From positions 248,001 to 312,000 of the forward strand of contig SIJG01000079.1 in NCBI GenBank assembly GCA_023374025.1: a stretch of 64,000 bases of DNA, written 5' to 3'. Below are positions 13,779-26,412 of this stretch, one piece after another (position 1 is the stretch's first letter; the number at the start of each line of letters is the position of its first letter). Source of the stretch: Heterodera schachtii (lineage: Eukaryota; Nematoda; Chromadorea; Rhabditida; Heteroderidae). The notes beneath the pieces are model-generated. The model made no database searches. It had not been told where the DNA came from and was given only the letters and a program-made list of their open reading frames with translations. The position numbers were made by a program, and so were the translations under genes.

Positions 13779-15373
13779 AGCCTATTATTGTGATGAGTGA
13801 TAGAAAAAGGCCCAAATTGAGTAACAAAATAGTGACAAATTTTAAGGTAATTTTTATACTTTAGTAAAAATAAAAAAATAATATTCTAAAAAAACAATTA
13901 AAGTCATTGAATGATGCATAATGTATTTTTATTATTATGGTAAAAGAGCAAAAATAAAAGCAAAAAAATAAATTTTTCAATATAAAATCGCATTTTAATG
14001 AAAAACCGTACTACCAATTACAAGTTACAGTATGCCACACAAACAAAAAATCATGAGTTGAATTAAAGAATTTTGAGGAAAATTCAAATTTTAATTTTTG
14101 GAATGTTATTTAATTAGCAATTCGCAGTTTTTATTGGATAAACCATATTTTAATTTTTATATTAAATATGAATTATTCTCATAAATAAATGGATAAAGAG
14201 TAAGTAATTAGAATATCGTATTTATTTGAAAGAAAAAAGAAACGGTTTGAGGAGAAGAGAAAATATTAAACAGCAATATTAATTAAATCACAATTTAAAT
14301 TTCATAAACCATTCACCAAAATTTATTCAAAAATTGCAATAAAAATGGAGAATTATTAAAAATGAATTTTTATATTATATTAATTTGTCGTCGTCCTTTC
14401 TTGATCAATACAAAAAATTTGTTCATCTATTTTAATATATATATATATTATTATTTTTAAATTACAAAAAGAAAAACGAATACTATTTTAATTATTCAAA
14501 ACTAAAGTCTTATCAAAAACAATTTTTTTTGTTCTTAGGCTAACAGTGATTCCAACACATTTTGTGATAAAAATTTTCTCATAATTTTCATACAAAATCA
14601 TAGGAATGTGGAAATGGAAAATATTTAAACAATTTATTGTGAAAATATTTGATGATAATTAAAAAATTAATTTTTTAACATATTTTGATGATAATTAAAA
14701 ATTAATTGAAAGTGTACAATACAAGTGAACATTGAAAAAAATTGAAGAACGATAAAATAGCATTTTATATGGATGTGCGAGAAAAAAACAAAATCACTGC
14801 AAAAATAAAATTCTTAAATTGTATAATTTTTTCCCGAATTTTTACAATCTTTATCAGATAAAACTAAGAAACAATTCATAAAAAATCATTTTTTCAATTT
14901 TGTGATGAATTTTTTGGTGCCATCTCATCATTTATTACATATATATAAAGAGCAAAACAGCAGATGATCATATTTTTTGAAAAATAATTAAGCAATTGAA
15001 AATTATAAATGCTTCATGGGCTTCCAAATTTTGCAATTTAACAACAACATTTTGTGTGCTTAAAGTTTCGATTGATATGTTTATAAATATTGATTTGCTT
15101 TTTAATTATTAATAACCGAAATGAATTATAAAATTAAAAATTAATTTAACATTATTAAAGTTAGCATCCAAAAACAATTCACAGATTAAAATTTAATAAA
15201 CCAAAGAAGGTATTTTAAAACTTCAATTAAAATTCGCATTTTTTTCTCATCATTAATATATAAAAAGAGAAACAACAGAATTTACCATATTTTTTGAAAA
15301 ATAAATTAGTTAGGAATTTTTTATTATTAATATTATTATAGATAAGGTTTTTGAGTCCTTTAGAATTTGCAGC

Positions 15374-15746
15374 CTCGTTTTTTGGTAGAAATTCGAAAAT
15401 CGAGGTCCAATCAATGATGAAATTCAAAATACTTTGGATAAATTACAGCTTAGGAACGTTCTAAGTGATTTGAATCGATCGTTTAATACTTAAATTTTTG
15501 CATTAGAAAATTAGAATTTTTCTATTTTTTGAAGTTATTTTCAGAGTCGCTGATCACGAATATGACATCCATTTTTACCGATAACAATAATTTTTTTTTT
15601 TGAAATTTAGATTTTCGACAATTGGTAAAAATATAGTTAAAAGGTATGTAAACCAACTTGAGAAGCATTCCTAAGCTGAAATTTCTCCAAAGTATTTGAA
15701 ATTTCATCGATCGGACCTCGATTTTCAAATTTCTACCAAAAACGAG
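15374..15746. mobile_element. Foldback element with about 70-bp inverted arms
   Basis: The left arm (CTCGTTTTTTGGTAGAAATT, AAAATCGAGGTCC, a TACTTTGG word, CAGCTTAGGA) is inverted at the right (TCCTAAGCTGAAATTTCTCC, CCAAAGTA, GGACCTCGATTTT, AATTTCTACCAAAAACGAG). The interior carries GCTGATCACGAATATGACA (15546-15564), also found inside the unrelated foldback at 56287-57237. An 88-residue minus-strand frame at 15522-15788 is a by-product of the arms. Confidence 0.6.
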
Positions 15747-17550
15747 TTGAAGTAAAAAACGAGTTGAGTCAAAAAATAATCGGGGCAAAAACGAGTTGAA
15801 GGTGTGACCGGAAAATGCGTCAGTGGAAAATGCGTCAGTGATAAAAATATTTAAAATAAAGTTCTATGGCATTAGTATTTTAATAGAGAAGTAAACTTCT
15901 ATAAGAAAATCTTCCTGAATTTTGAACCCCGGACCCGAACTCTAACAAAAAGTCGAAAAGTCTAAATTTTCAAAATTTGGTTTTTTTGAAAAACACTAAA
16001 AGCCACCAATCCTACAATAAGAAATCATTTAGGTATGCCGTTTTTGAACCAAAAATGCTAAATTCGAATTTTAAACATGAATTATTCTCACCATTGAAAA
16101 GAAATGGAGAAAGAGTAACAGAATACACTGTATTTCTTTAAAAGAAATGAAACTGTTAGAGGAGAGGAGAACAGCAATTTATTAATGAATGTTAATTAAA
16201 ACTCATAAACCTTTCACCAAAATTTATTTGAAAGTTATCTTGGATAAGCCAAGATTTTTTAAATTTGATATTCAATTTTTGATTAAATTATTAAATGGGG
16301 AATGGTATTGAAAACAACAACTTTTGTAAATTTGAATGATCATTCTCTGATGATAAACAAAGTGTTATACAAAATATTTTGGAAATAAATACTTATTTAA
16401 TTAAACCAAAAAGTAATTAAGCAGTGGAAAATTAATCAACAAAAAATGAAAAGCTGAATGAATTTAATTTTTATTAAAAAAAGAAGCCAAGAAAAAAGTT
16501 TATTAATTCTTAGGCTAACAGTGATTTCAACGCACTTTTTCATATAAAATTCCCGTAATTATTCACAAAAAAACTTAAAGAATTGGAAAATGTTTAATGT
16601 GAAATTCAAATTAATGGACAATTAACGAAAAAAATAAATATTTATAATTATGGTATTCAGGGAAAGAAAAAAAGCAAAAAAAAAGACAACAGTGAGCATG
16701 AGTTATTAAAGATAAAAAACAAAAACAAAATAAACAATAGTAAATTTTTTTACATATAAAAAGAATCTTTTTATTTAAAAGAATCCTAAACTTTGAATAT
16801 AAATTAGTAAAATTAAATCTTTTAATTATTTTTTTTTTAATTAAATACTATTTTATTTTGTGTTTTTAAAAATTATAAATTTATTTAATGCAATGTGATA
16901 TTTATATTAAAGAATAAAATAAAATTTCTATATAATCATCAAAAAAGCATAAAATCAGAAAATGGCGAACACTTTTTAAACTATATTTTACTATAATTTA
17001 AATTTAAAAAACATTAATTTTCTTCACGAGAATACCATCAAGATACACAAAGATTAAGCAACAGAAACAAACGAAAAATAATTTAAAAACATATTAAAAA
17101 ACAAAACAAAGGTTAATTAAGTTTAATAATTGAGAATATCCGGTAAAATATAAAAAATCATATAAAAAGAAAATAACATGAGAAAAATAAATCAAATTAA
17201 TTTTTACATTCCCGAATAAATCCATTACAATGATCAATTTGTTTTGTTAGTTTCGGAATCGAGAAAGAGAAAAGAGAAAAGAAAAATTGAAAAAACACAT
17301 TTACAAAATAAAATTTACAAAAAATAGAATTTAATAAACATTGAAATTTAATTGACCCAAAATTGAAAAGGCCAAAGAAACATTAATAATAATAAAAGGT
17401 AAATTTGATATTAAAATAATTGAAAAAAGTAAAGAAAATGGAAAAATGTTTTTGGCTTATTGCAGTTAACAGGTCATAAAAAAGATAAGTCCATAAAATA
17501 ATTTGACAAATTTAATGCACAATAATTTTTTAGAATCAAAATTAAACATT

Positions 17551-17628
17551 TTTTGGTATCATTCGATTATCCAAAATATCCTTTTTTAGCCTTAAAATCG
17601 CAAAAAGTTTTATTTGGTTTCAGAAAAT
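17551..17628. repeat. Repeat with GGTATCATTCGATTATCC, copy 1
   Basis: Almost the same 78-bp stretch is present again at 18109-18186 in the same orientation, with only a few differences. Confidence 0.6.
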
Positions 17629-17642
17629 TATACATACGTAAT

Positions 17643-17782
17643 CATTTATTCATTCACCCAATGATGGATGGAAATGGCGACTTATTTTTGTGAATTGGAA
17701 AAAAAGAGGAAAAGTAAATGAGAATTTAAAAAATAATTAATTTAACGAAATATTATTAATAAAGAACAACAAGTTCATATTT
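17643..17782. repeat. Dispersed repeat, near-identical to 61906-62036
   Basis: Apart from a short indel near GATGGATGG, the two copies agree over most of about 130 bp, including GTGAATTGGAAAAAAAGAGG and AACGAAATATTATTAATAAA. They are much closer to each other than other repeats in the A-rich regions, so this is a younger duplication or insertion. Confidence 0.6.
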
Positions 17783-18108
17783 ATAACGCAAAACTGAAAC
17801 TGAAAATAATGTAAAATTAGAAATTAGCAGCACATAATAATAATAAAATAATTGATGACCAATCAAAAAGAAGAATAAATTTAAATGGAAAAATTAATTT
17901 CCCTTATTAAATAATTGTGATAAATTAAAAAAATTTTCTTCACTAAAATTCGAGGAAAATCTTTTTGATTTTTATAAAGCTAATAGACCATGTAAAGAGC
18001 TTTCGAATGATACTAACTAAGATTGTTGGATTTAGTTAACAACAAAAAATTTATAGTCCAAAAATCACAAACGAGAGGGCATCGGAAAATAAAAAATGGA
18101 TTAAACAG

Positions 18109-18186
18109 TTTTGGTATCATTCGATTATCCAAAATATCCTTTGTTAGCCTTAAAATCGCAAAAAGTTTTATTTGATTTCAGAAAAT
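18109..18186. repeat. Repeat with GGTATCATTCGATTATCC, copy 2
   Basis: Direct repeat of 17551-17628, offset by about 558 bp. A CGAATGATACT word in the opposite sense lies at 18005. Confidence 0.6.
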
Positions 18187-18507
18187 AATGATTTTAAAAT
18201 TAAAATTTACCTTTTGCACTTTTGAAATTACATTTGTTGAATTATTGAAAATTGGACTTTTAAAATAAAAAAATATTAACCTAAATTTGTTAAAAAAATA
18301 AATAGAAAAATGGTGCATAAGGAATAAATAATACCTATTTAAAAATATATCATAGAGAAAATATTAGAGTAAAATGAAAGCCGAATATTTACATACAACA
18401 ACTTTGGTTCCCCAACATGTTGTAATTTAAACAAAGAGTCTTGAAGCAAATAAATAGAAACATAAAACAAATTACAAAAAAGTATAATTTAATAAAAAAG
18501 AAAAATG

Positions 18508-19001
18508 TGACACGTAAAAATTCATAACTTGTCTAATATCTCATGGTATTACTCAATAGCACATGGATATTCTTTTTCAGAAAAAATAGTAATTTCAATT
18601 TTTTTAATAGTATAAAAAAATATGGGTATAAAATTTAAAAAAAACATAAGTATGAATTTTTTTGGCCATAACCTTCTTGAAACTCAATGAAATTTTTTGA
18701 AATTTAAAGATAAACATAAAATTATTAGGGCTAGCAAATATAAATTAGTTTGGCACAATTTCAATTTAAATGATTTAAATTATTAATCGACTATAATATA
18801 TTTGCATGACCATGGCAAAAATCATAATATATTTAATGCTTTATAACTTTTTTTTAATTTTTATAACCATATATTTTTATACAATTTTTATTAAAGTTAT
18901 AAAATTAATTTTCTGATAGAACATCAAGAATATTGAATGGTATCATGGAATATTAATTAAATTGGTTGTATTTCTGACAAGTTATGAATTTTAATGTGTC
19001 A
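18508..19001. mobile_element. Inverted-repeat element with TTCATAACTTGTC ends
   Basis: The left end (TGACACGTAAAAATTCATAA then CTTGTC) is the inverse of the right end (GACAAG then TTATGAATTTTAATGTGTCA). The interior contains TTGGCCATAACC and CTTGAAACTCAATGAAATTT, shared with the elements at 3280-3830, 21956-22313 and 47656-47760. No target duplication is obvious. Non-coding. Confidence 0.55.
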
Positions 19002-19582
19002 AATTTCTTGTTTTTCGTGAAATTTTTTAACAAGAATCTCTTACCGGACAAGAGTAATGCAAGAAAAAATAATAAAGCAAATTTAAAAAAAAAGAATATA
19101 TAATTAACCTATAAAAATTGGAACTAATGAAAGAATTACGAAATTTGGTCTTTTCAAATTTGATGTGCTTTACAAGATAAAATTCACATGAAAAATTAAA
19201 CTGAGAATAAATTATTTTTCTCTGAATCGGTCATAAAGTTCTCTCATAAAATGCGAAGGGATTGAGATTTTTTTAATTTTAAAATTTTTTATAAATTTTT
19301 AAAATTTTAGTTGTTCAAATTTGACTGGGTAATTTTCTTTTTTCAATTTTTACCAAGGGATTTAAAGGTGCTTTTAAAAAATCATAACTATTCGCAAAAT
19401 GGAATATTGTTTAATGGCTCAAAATAAAATACAGAAAAATCTGAAGAATTCTTTTAAATTTATTGGATTTTTCATTTACTAAATTCAAAAAATTAATTCC
19501 TAAAATGTTGAGAATTTTGAATTCTGAAAATTTATTATGCGCTTTGAAATGGAATTTCATTAAAGTAGAAATAGCAGTAAAA

Positions 19583-19676
19583 TATGGTCTGATCACTCTT
19601 TGATCTGATCGGAAGTGATCAGAATTTAATATTCCCGGGAAGTTGGGTCTTCTCGAGCGCACCCAATTAACAATAA
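19583..19676. repeat. Structured dispersed repeat, copy 2
   Basis: Second copy of the motif set at 8195-8325, lacking the extra GTGCAGTTTT hairpin. The possible stem TTGGGT / ACCCAA is kept around a short CTTCTCGAGCGC loop region. Confidence 0.45.
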
Positions 19677-20989
19677 TAACATCATGCTCAGATATTCTAC
19701 AAACTTATTAATATTAGTCTAATCAAGCAATCTTACTATATGTTACCATTTTTATTGCTCATTATTTACTGTAAATACGTGTGTCTTTAATTTTTTTCCA
19801 AAGTAACTTTCAGTATTTATGCGCGAGATATGCTTGGTAAAAATCAGCTTGATTGACCAACGGAAATCTTATATTAAAAAAAATAGAAATAAAAATTAAT
19901 AATAATTTTTTAATAAAATACTATTTTCAAATTGTTTAAATGTAATTAAATTGAAAGTGAAATTTATGCATTTAAATTTGTTATTATTAAGACAAAAATA
20001 TTAATTATTATTATGAAAAAAATATTCAATATTTAATGTTTAATAAATGAAATAAATTCATAAATTGATAAAAAAAAGACAAGAAAAAACAATTTAAGCA
20101 AAATCAGACGAAATACAGAATAGAATTTGAATGTCTAAAGAACCATAGCGAAAGTCAATCGAAATAACACCTCTTACATTTTAATTATGAAGAAATGAAA
20201 CCTAAAAAAGTTGAAAGGATATTTAATTAGTAATACGCATTTATATTGGATAGAACCAGAGACATTTTTAAATTTTCATCATTAAAAAGAAATGGAGAAA
20301 GAGTAATAGAATATCGTATTTATTTGAAAAAACGAAACGGTTTGAGGAGAAGAGAAAATATTAAATAGCAATATTATTTTAATCACATTTAAAACCCACA
20401 AAAGATGCATCAAAATTATATTCAAAGGCTATGTTGGACAAATCCAAAGAATTTTCAAATCTAATCATTCAACAGATTAGTGAATAATTAACGAACGTAC
20501 GACAAGAAAAATCGCCCAAATAGTTACAAAATAGTGAAATTACAAGTTAAAGTATGCCAGCCAAGCAAAAAACTATAAATACAATTGAATTTATAAAAAT
20601 AAATACAATTACGAATTTATGAAACTCTAATCTTTAGCTAAAAAAAATTTTACATAAATTAATCAGCCTAAATGTGAATTAGTTCAATGGAATTATTACT
20701 TTCTCCAACAGCTATCACAATCAGAGGAGCTTTTCTGGCAAGAGAAAGAGAAAAGAAAAAAATTGAAAAAACACTTTTACAAAATAAAATTTACAAAAAA
20801 TAGAATTTAATAAACATTGAAATTTAATTTATTCAAAATTGTAAAACCAAAAGAAAACATTAATAATTTAAAATTGAAAAAGCAAAGAAAAGTGAAAATT
20901 TTTTAAATATAAAATATAAAATATTTATTCAAATTAATTATGGAATTTTAATTGATCTAATTTAATAGTTGAAAGTTTATTTATTATAT

Positions 20990-21260
20990 TTGATAAAATT
21001 GAAAGCATGAAATTGGTAGGGGCGGGGGGGGGGGGCGGATTGACATCACCTAATTAATTCGTTTTCTCAATTTATTCGTCGTCTAAAATCCTTTTTGCAA
21101 TTTTATTTTTTTCTTTCAAAATTAATTGTTGAAATTTTAATTTGTTTTTAATTTTATTTTGTTAATTTGTCGTTTGCCCTATTTGTTTATTTTTCTTAAT
21201 AATCCCAATTAAAAGTAAAATTTAAATGAACCAATTGCAATTTTATTAATTTGCAAACAA
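20990..21260. repeat. Partial copy of the poly-G repeat family
   Basis: A GGGGC word with a 12-G run (21024-21035) is followed by GATTGACATCACCTAATTAA, a TTCGTCGTC word and the AAATTTAAATGAACCAATTG block at about 21215-21245. The 5' part of the unit is missing. Confidence 0.6.
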
Positions 21261-21955
21261 ATTTCAAAATACTCAAAACATTGACTATACGGTCGGTATA
21301 TAAAATTATACTAGCGGACCTTTTACTTGAGTTTTAATAATCATCCGTTAAAAAAGATACTTACCTCGAACGGAAAAATTTCAAATTTTTATTTTTATTT
21401 TTCCGAAGTGAGCCTTCAAAAAGACCTACAAAAAATTACATTAACTTAATAATAAGGTTATTTTATAAAAAAAAATATCGAAAGAGAAATTTGAAAAATA
21501 AAACCATTTGATTTTAAAATGAATTAAATTTATTAATGTTCAAAACAATACGTGTATTACAGTGTGACATAGGGCTACCAACTGAGAAAAACTGTACTAC
21601 ATCAGTTACAAGTTACAGTATGACACATATCCAAAGTAAATTTAGAGAAAAAATTTCAAATTTATCATTAAATTAATTAATTAGCTATTCACGTATTATG
21701 TAATAATAATAATATTTGAAGAAAAAGGACACGGTTAAAGGAGAAGAGACAATTTTTAATAGCAATATTATTAATCAAATTTTAAAACCCATAAAACATG
21801 CATCAAGATTTATTCAAAAGTTATTGTTGGATAAAGTCAAAATAAAACTATGATCATTAATTAGTAATTCGTAAAGCAAAGAGATTTTTAATTTTTAAAT
21901 ATGAATTATTCTCATCATTGAAAATAAATAGAGAAAAAGTGGTGCAATGTCTTTA

Positions 21956-22313
21956 TATAAAAAACCATCAAATGGAAATTTTCAACCAAAAACTGCACAT
22001 TACTTTGGTTAAAGTAAACCAAATTAAGCATTTTTGGTATCATTCGCTAGCCCTATGTGTCCTCTATTAGTCTGCAAAATTTCAAAAAATTTCATTAGGA
22101 TTCAAAAAAGTTATGGCCAAAAATATTCGAAAGCCTGGCCACATGTGTACTTTTGGCCATAACTTTGCTCATTCTTGACCAAATTTTTTGAAATTTAGAA
22201 GAGCTAATAAAAAAATGTGCTATCGAATGATACCAAGAATGCTTAATTTGATTTACTTTAACCAAAGTAATGGGCAGTTTTTGGTTGAAAATTTCCATTT
22301 GATGGTTTTTATA
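21956..22313. mobile_element. Foldback element, probable TA target duplication
   Basis: Arms of about 80 bp: the left begins TATAAAAAACCATCAAATGG and the right ends with its inverse. Both contain AACCAAAAACTG or its complement and a TACTTTGGTTAAAGTAAACC palindrome-like word. GGTATCATTCG is at 22035 and the inverse CGAATGATACC at 22224. The centre holds AGTTATGGCCAAAA and TTTTGGCCATAACT in opposite orientation. TA dinucleotides flank both ends, but the sequence is TATATA there, so the exact edge is uncertain. Confidence 0.6.
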
Positions 22314-22319
22314 TAACGC

Positions 22320-25082
22320 CCTTATTGATGGTTTTTATATGACGACTCAGCACCGAAAAAGTATCAGAATATCGTATTTATTTAAAAAATGAAACGGTAG
22401 AGGAACGGAAATAATTTTAAATAACTTATTAATCTAAATTTATTCGAAAAATTATGTTAAAATGGAGAATTATTAAAAAAACGAATTTTATATTTTAATT
22501 TGTCGTCAGGAAAAGAAACAAACAATTTACAACAATATTTATATCTATATTAATTTAATCATAATTTATGTAATAATGAATTAGATTTTTAGCTTATATT
22601 TCTTTGAACCTCCAGAAAAGGCCTAGCAACTTTTTAATTTTAATTTAATTATAAAATTTATTCGTAAAATGCATTTTAAGGAACCTAAAAATTTTTTGAA
22701 AAAAAAAAATTATTCGACAAACTATAAAATAAATATGGACGACAATTATTACATGACAGAAAAAATGTTTACAAAAAATAATATTATAGCTAATATATAT
22801 ACATTTCATCAAAGGTAAGGCAGAAAGACACCCCAGAGGAATTTAATTTAATTTTAGCCAATACAATAAAACGAATACAGTAACGCCGACAGAATCGAAA
22901 ATCCATCTCAAAAAGAGAAGAATAAAAAAAAAGACAAAAAAAATGCTTTAAATAAATAAAAATCTTAGAACAAAACATAAAACTTAAATAATCAGTTACG
23001 GACATGAAACCGATGGAATAAATCAATTTATTAATTTAAGTCAAAACTTAGTCAAAAAATAGAAATGCCTAAAATTGGACTAATTTTCATAAAGATTATC
23101 CTGAAGACTCAATTGAAACAAATTTGCAGTGAAAATTAAAGCATTTATCAATAATACACAACTATTCGAATAAGAAAATATATTTAAACAAATTTCATAA
23201 TTAAAAGAAAATAATAATTATTATAAAGGAACAGAAACAGATTGGTTATACAGAAAAATAAAGTAGCCGTGCTACCCAAATTTGAAACTTTACTTCATTC
23301 CCGACGAGAGTGATATTTATATATATATATAAATAATTTGGTAAAAAAAATTAGGCAAACAATACAAAAAAAAAATTGCTTAATCTAATTATTTCATTGT
23401 ATCAATTAATTAAAATTATTTAATTAAAAGGAAAGATAAAATTTGAAAGAAGTTATACAAATGTTCAGAAAAAGGAATAAAACTTTATTCAAATTCAAAT
23501 TATACAAAAATATAATATGCATTTGAGATCTAACAAATAATAAAATTACTTTACTTAAAAACATTTGATTCTTCTTATTAACATATCCGTTTTTTGGTGC
23601 TATGACGTTAGTCAAAAACCATCAAAAAGGGCGTCGTTTACTTCTACAAAACAAAATTCCAAATTTCTTCTAGAATATCAAAAATTGAAAATCATATTTT
23701 TTTCAAGGTATGTCAATTATTTTTTATTATCTTTATCATTATTTTAAAATTATTTCTCTCAATTTTTTGTATAATTTAATTAAAATAAAAACATAGCTGC
23801 AATTATTATTTTTTATTATTAATAAAAAACCGCATAAATTCACCTGAAATAAATGGCGGAAGCCAAATCTATAGCTTTGCCTTTTCGTATCCAAATATAT
23901 TATAAACTTTTTTTTTGTCAATGTTTAATAAATTATCATCGGTTTACCGATTTATTTTTTTGATGCAAAAAATAATAATTAAAATTGCCTTATAAAATAT
24001 TTATTGATATTTAAAGGATATAAAAACGGTAAAATCTATTAAATTCACCTAAATTTTCTCTATTTTTAAAGATTTATTGTACTAAAATTATGATTTTCCA
24101 TTTTTTGATATTCCAGAAGAAATTTGAAACTTTATTTTGTAAAATTATTTTGTGCTCAGAATAACACTCGTAAATTTTTTGATTTTTGCACTTTTTAAGA
24201 ATCGACGTAGCACTTAAAAAACAAATATGAGCAAATGCTTTATTAAAAAATTAGTCAATGCATCAAACAATTTTAGTTGAGTCAAAATTCTTTTTAAATT
24301 ATTTTCCGCAAGTTTTTTAATTGAATTATTTTAATATTATTTCCATCCATTTTCATTTTTTATGAATTTTTTGCGGACCATGCCAAAAACTGTATAAATG
24401 GTGGGTGTTTTAAAATTAGTTTCTTTTTTTTAATCTTAAAATATTTTATGTTTTATCATTTTAAAAAGTTCTGGATTCATAACCAAATATAAATTTAAAA
24501 GCATTTTTGAAACTTAAGTAAATAATAAATAATAATTAACACTTAATGTAATAAAAAAAAATAAAATTGTACTTCATTATTTAATCAATGCCTCTTTTTA
24601 TTCTTTGAATTCGAAATATTTGAATGTTATCATTTAAATGCAGAATTGCAGCACTGTGAATTTAAAAAAGAAAAAATCATTTTATTTTTAAAAAAATTTA
24701 AAAAGTTCCAAATAAATATTATAAAATACTTTATTATTTGACCATAAATAATTATATCTTCAGAAATAGAATATTAATAATATATATAACATTAAATTTA
24801 TAATAATAAATCAAAATTTCTCTTGGTATTTATTAAAATACACAAAACAATCACATTTATTATTATTACTCTTTGAATTTTAATAAATAAATTTCGGTAA
24901 TAAATAAAAAAAATACAAACGAAACGCAACTAAAATTTAAAATGTCCAAGAAAGGTGAGTTTTGCTTTTTTTTGATAAATTATATAAAATTAAACATTAA
25001 AATTTTAAAACAAAAAAATTTAAAATGGTTAGTTTTATTTTATTGAGAAAAAAATGTTTAAAAATATTTAAAATAAATATCA
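22320..25082. other. AT-rich DNA with few recognisable repeats; possible gene remnants only
   Basis: The first 200 bp still belong to the A-rich repeat family. From about 22.8 kb the familiar repeat motifs thin out. Splice-like signals exist: ATGTCCAAGAAAG followed by GTGAGT at 24942-24960, CATCAAAG followed by GTAAGG near 22807-22820, and a minus-strand CAG followed by GTGAAT near 23840. None is backed by a long open frame or a protein family I know. A short TA microsatellite is at about 23316-23332. Confidence 0.4.
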
Positions 25083-25090
25083 GTTTTAGC
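25083..25090. repeat. Target-site duplication of the outer hAT-like element (left)
   Basis: GTTTTAGC here is repeated at 36451-36458, directly outside matching ends TAGGGTTAAG and CTTAACCCTA. The eight-base length is the hallmark of the hAT superfamily. Confidence 0.75.
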
Positions 25091-25461
25091 TAGGGTTAAG
25101 CCCCGAGCCCTCGAGGGGCAAAAAGTCGGGGGCCGGGGACCTCGGCGGGGGGGGCGACATGTCGGGGGTCGGGGCGGGGGGGAGCTCAATTGTCGGGGGT
25201 CGGAAACCCCGATCGGGGAATGACCAATTTTATTTAAAAAATGTGCCGCAATTTTTTTTTAAATCTGTTTTTTTGAACCGATTGTATTTAAATGTATTAT
25301 TTGCTTATTTCCTTCCCAAAATTGCTAAAAGTGAAATGGGAGACTAAAAATATAAAATTTAATATTAAATTATTTGAAAAAATGTTGTTCTTATTTTTGA
25401 GCCTAAAATCTTATTTTCCGGGCTTGCTGTTCATGGTGGAAGTCCTGATTTAAAATAAATG

Positions 25462-25469
25462 GAAAGGGG
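25462..25469. repeat. Target-site duplication of the inner hAT-like element (left)
   Basis: GAAAGGGG is repeated at 36027-36034, outside the inverted ends TAGTGCTGTCCGAGA and TCTCGGACAGCACTA. Confidence 0.8.
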
Positions 25470-25791
25470 TAGTGCTGTCCGAGACCAAAAATTTCCCGAG
25501 ACTCGAGACCGAGACTTGACCCCGAGACCCGAGACCGACTGAGACTCAAAAAACCCGAGACTCGAGACCCAAAAAATCCGAGACTCGAGACTTTTTTCAA
25601 AAAATTTTCCTATTCGCTTAAAAATCGTTTGAAACTTTTTTTTGACTATGTTCTTAACTAATTTTTGGTTTTTTTTATTTTGATTCAATTTGGTACAATA
25701 TTTATCATTTCAAAAGCGCACAAAACAAAAAATGCGTTAGTTTTTTAGCGGTTTTAAAGTCAATTTAAAAAATAAAGGGTATTTTGGAGCT

Positions 25792-25817
25792 CCGGCGGTG
25801 CCGATATCCGCCGCCGG
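25792..25817. repeat. GC hairpin, form 1 (unit 1)
   Basis: CCGGCGGTGCCGATA is followed by TCCGCCGCCGG. The loop-side bases differ from the form at 25927, with the outer stem kept. It recurs at the same offset in units 2-5 (about 28097, 30402, 32706 and 35451). Confidence 0.7.
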
Positions 25818-25926
25818 GAAAATTTTTTTTAAATTGAGTGCAATTTGTTAACAGATTTACACCAAAAAATGACCAAATGTTGTTACTTTGAGCTATTTAA
25901 AAAAAATAAAATAGAGGTTTTAGGGT

Positions 25927-25952
25927 CCGGCGGTGCCGATAGGCGCCGCCGG
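25927..25952. repeat. GC hairpin, consensus form (unit 1)
   Basis: The arms CCGGCGGTGCC and GGCGCCGCCGG around loop GATA pair over 11 positions, with one G:T wobble when read as RNA. The 3' flank is GGGGAATTTTG. It recurs in units 2-5 at about 28232, 30537, 32841 and 35586. Confidence 0.75.
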
Positions 25953-25962
25953 GGAATTTTGA

Positions 25963-26195
25963 AATTCTCAAGTCGCACTGCTTCCTGAGCGGCCGCTTTT
26001 TGCCGGGGTGTAGCGAGGCGAATTAGGGCGGAACGAACCGCAGATGCGAGTTGGTCAGCACCTTGCCGTTCCAAGCCATATGGTAAAGAGGCGGATGGAA
26101 CAATTCACCGAATGGATGAATTTGGCCGATCCACGTTCGCGCAGGGGAAGTGCTCTAGGCGTGCAAAGATTCGCCGCGGAGTCTTTTCTTTACTT
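25963..26195. other. GC-balanced, coding-like stretch in the tandem unit (unit 1)
   Basis: Composition changes abruptly from AT-rich to about half GC, then back. On the minus strand two frames are open over parts of it. One is the last two thirds of a 63-residue frame (25883-26074) rich in Ala, Arg and Gln. The other contains QIHPFGELF and, further on, HMAWNGKVL. The plus strand is also open over 70 residues in units 2-4. I cannot assign a protein. An exon captured from a host gene is the likeliest origin because it has the same unit-bound distribution as the Fic fragment. Confidence 0.35.
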
Positions 26196-26412
26196 CGTAT
26201 GTTCAATTTATGGGAAATAGAGCTCTATATTATTAAAATGAAAATTTGAGCTTGGTCAAGTGTACTCAAAAAGTTGATTATTGAACTCTTGGTTGTAATT
26301 TTTGGATCTTACGAAATTTTATGAAATTTTGCGGTTAATAAAAAACAAATAGGATTATCGAATCAAGAATTAAAATTTGATCAATTTGGTGCAAAGTTAT
26401 AGGTAAAAATTT

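Larger units (their letters stand above)
12241..20985. repeat. A-rich degenerate repeat region, no gene
   Basis: The + strand is A-rich and holds diverged copies of a few motifs in loose order. They are: a GGTTAAAGGAGAGGAGACAAT-like block (near 12316, 13119, 14238, 16155, 20340); TTCTTAGGCTAACAGTGATT (near 13001, 14535, 16508); TTACAAGTTACAGTATG (near 14017, 20535); and a CATATTTTTTGAAAAATAA block (near 14968, 15284). No open frame of gene-like quality is present. Individual mobile elements within it are listed separately. Confidence 0.55.

Noticed and set aside
25431..25688. 85-residue minus-strand frame rich in Ser, Arg and Gly, repeated in units 2, 3 and 5
   Set aside because: It is the GAGAC/CTCGAG subterminal block and its AT-rich neighbour read through; a repeat product rather than a protein.
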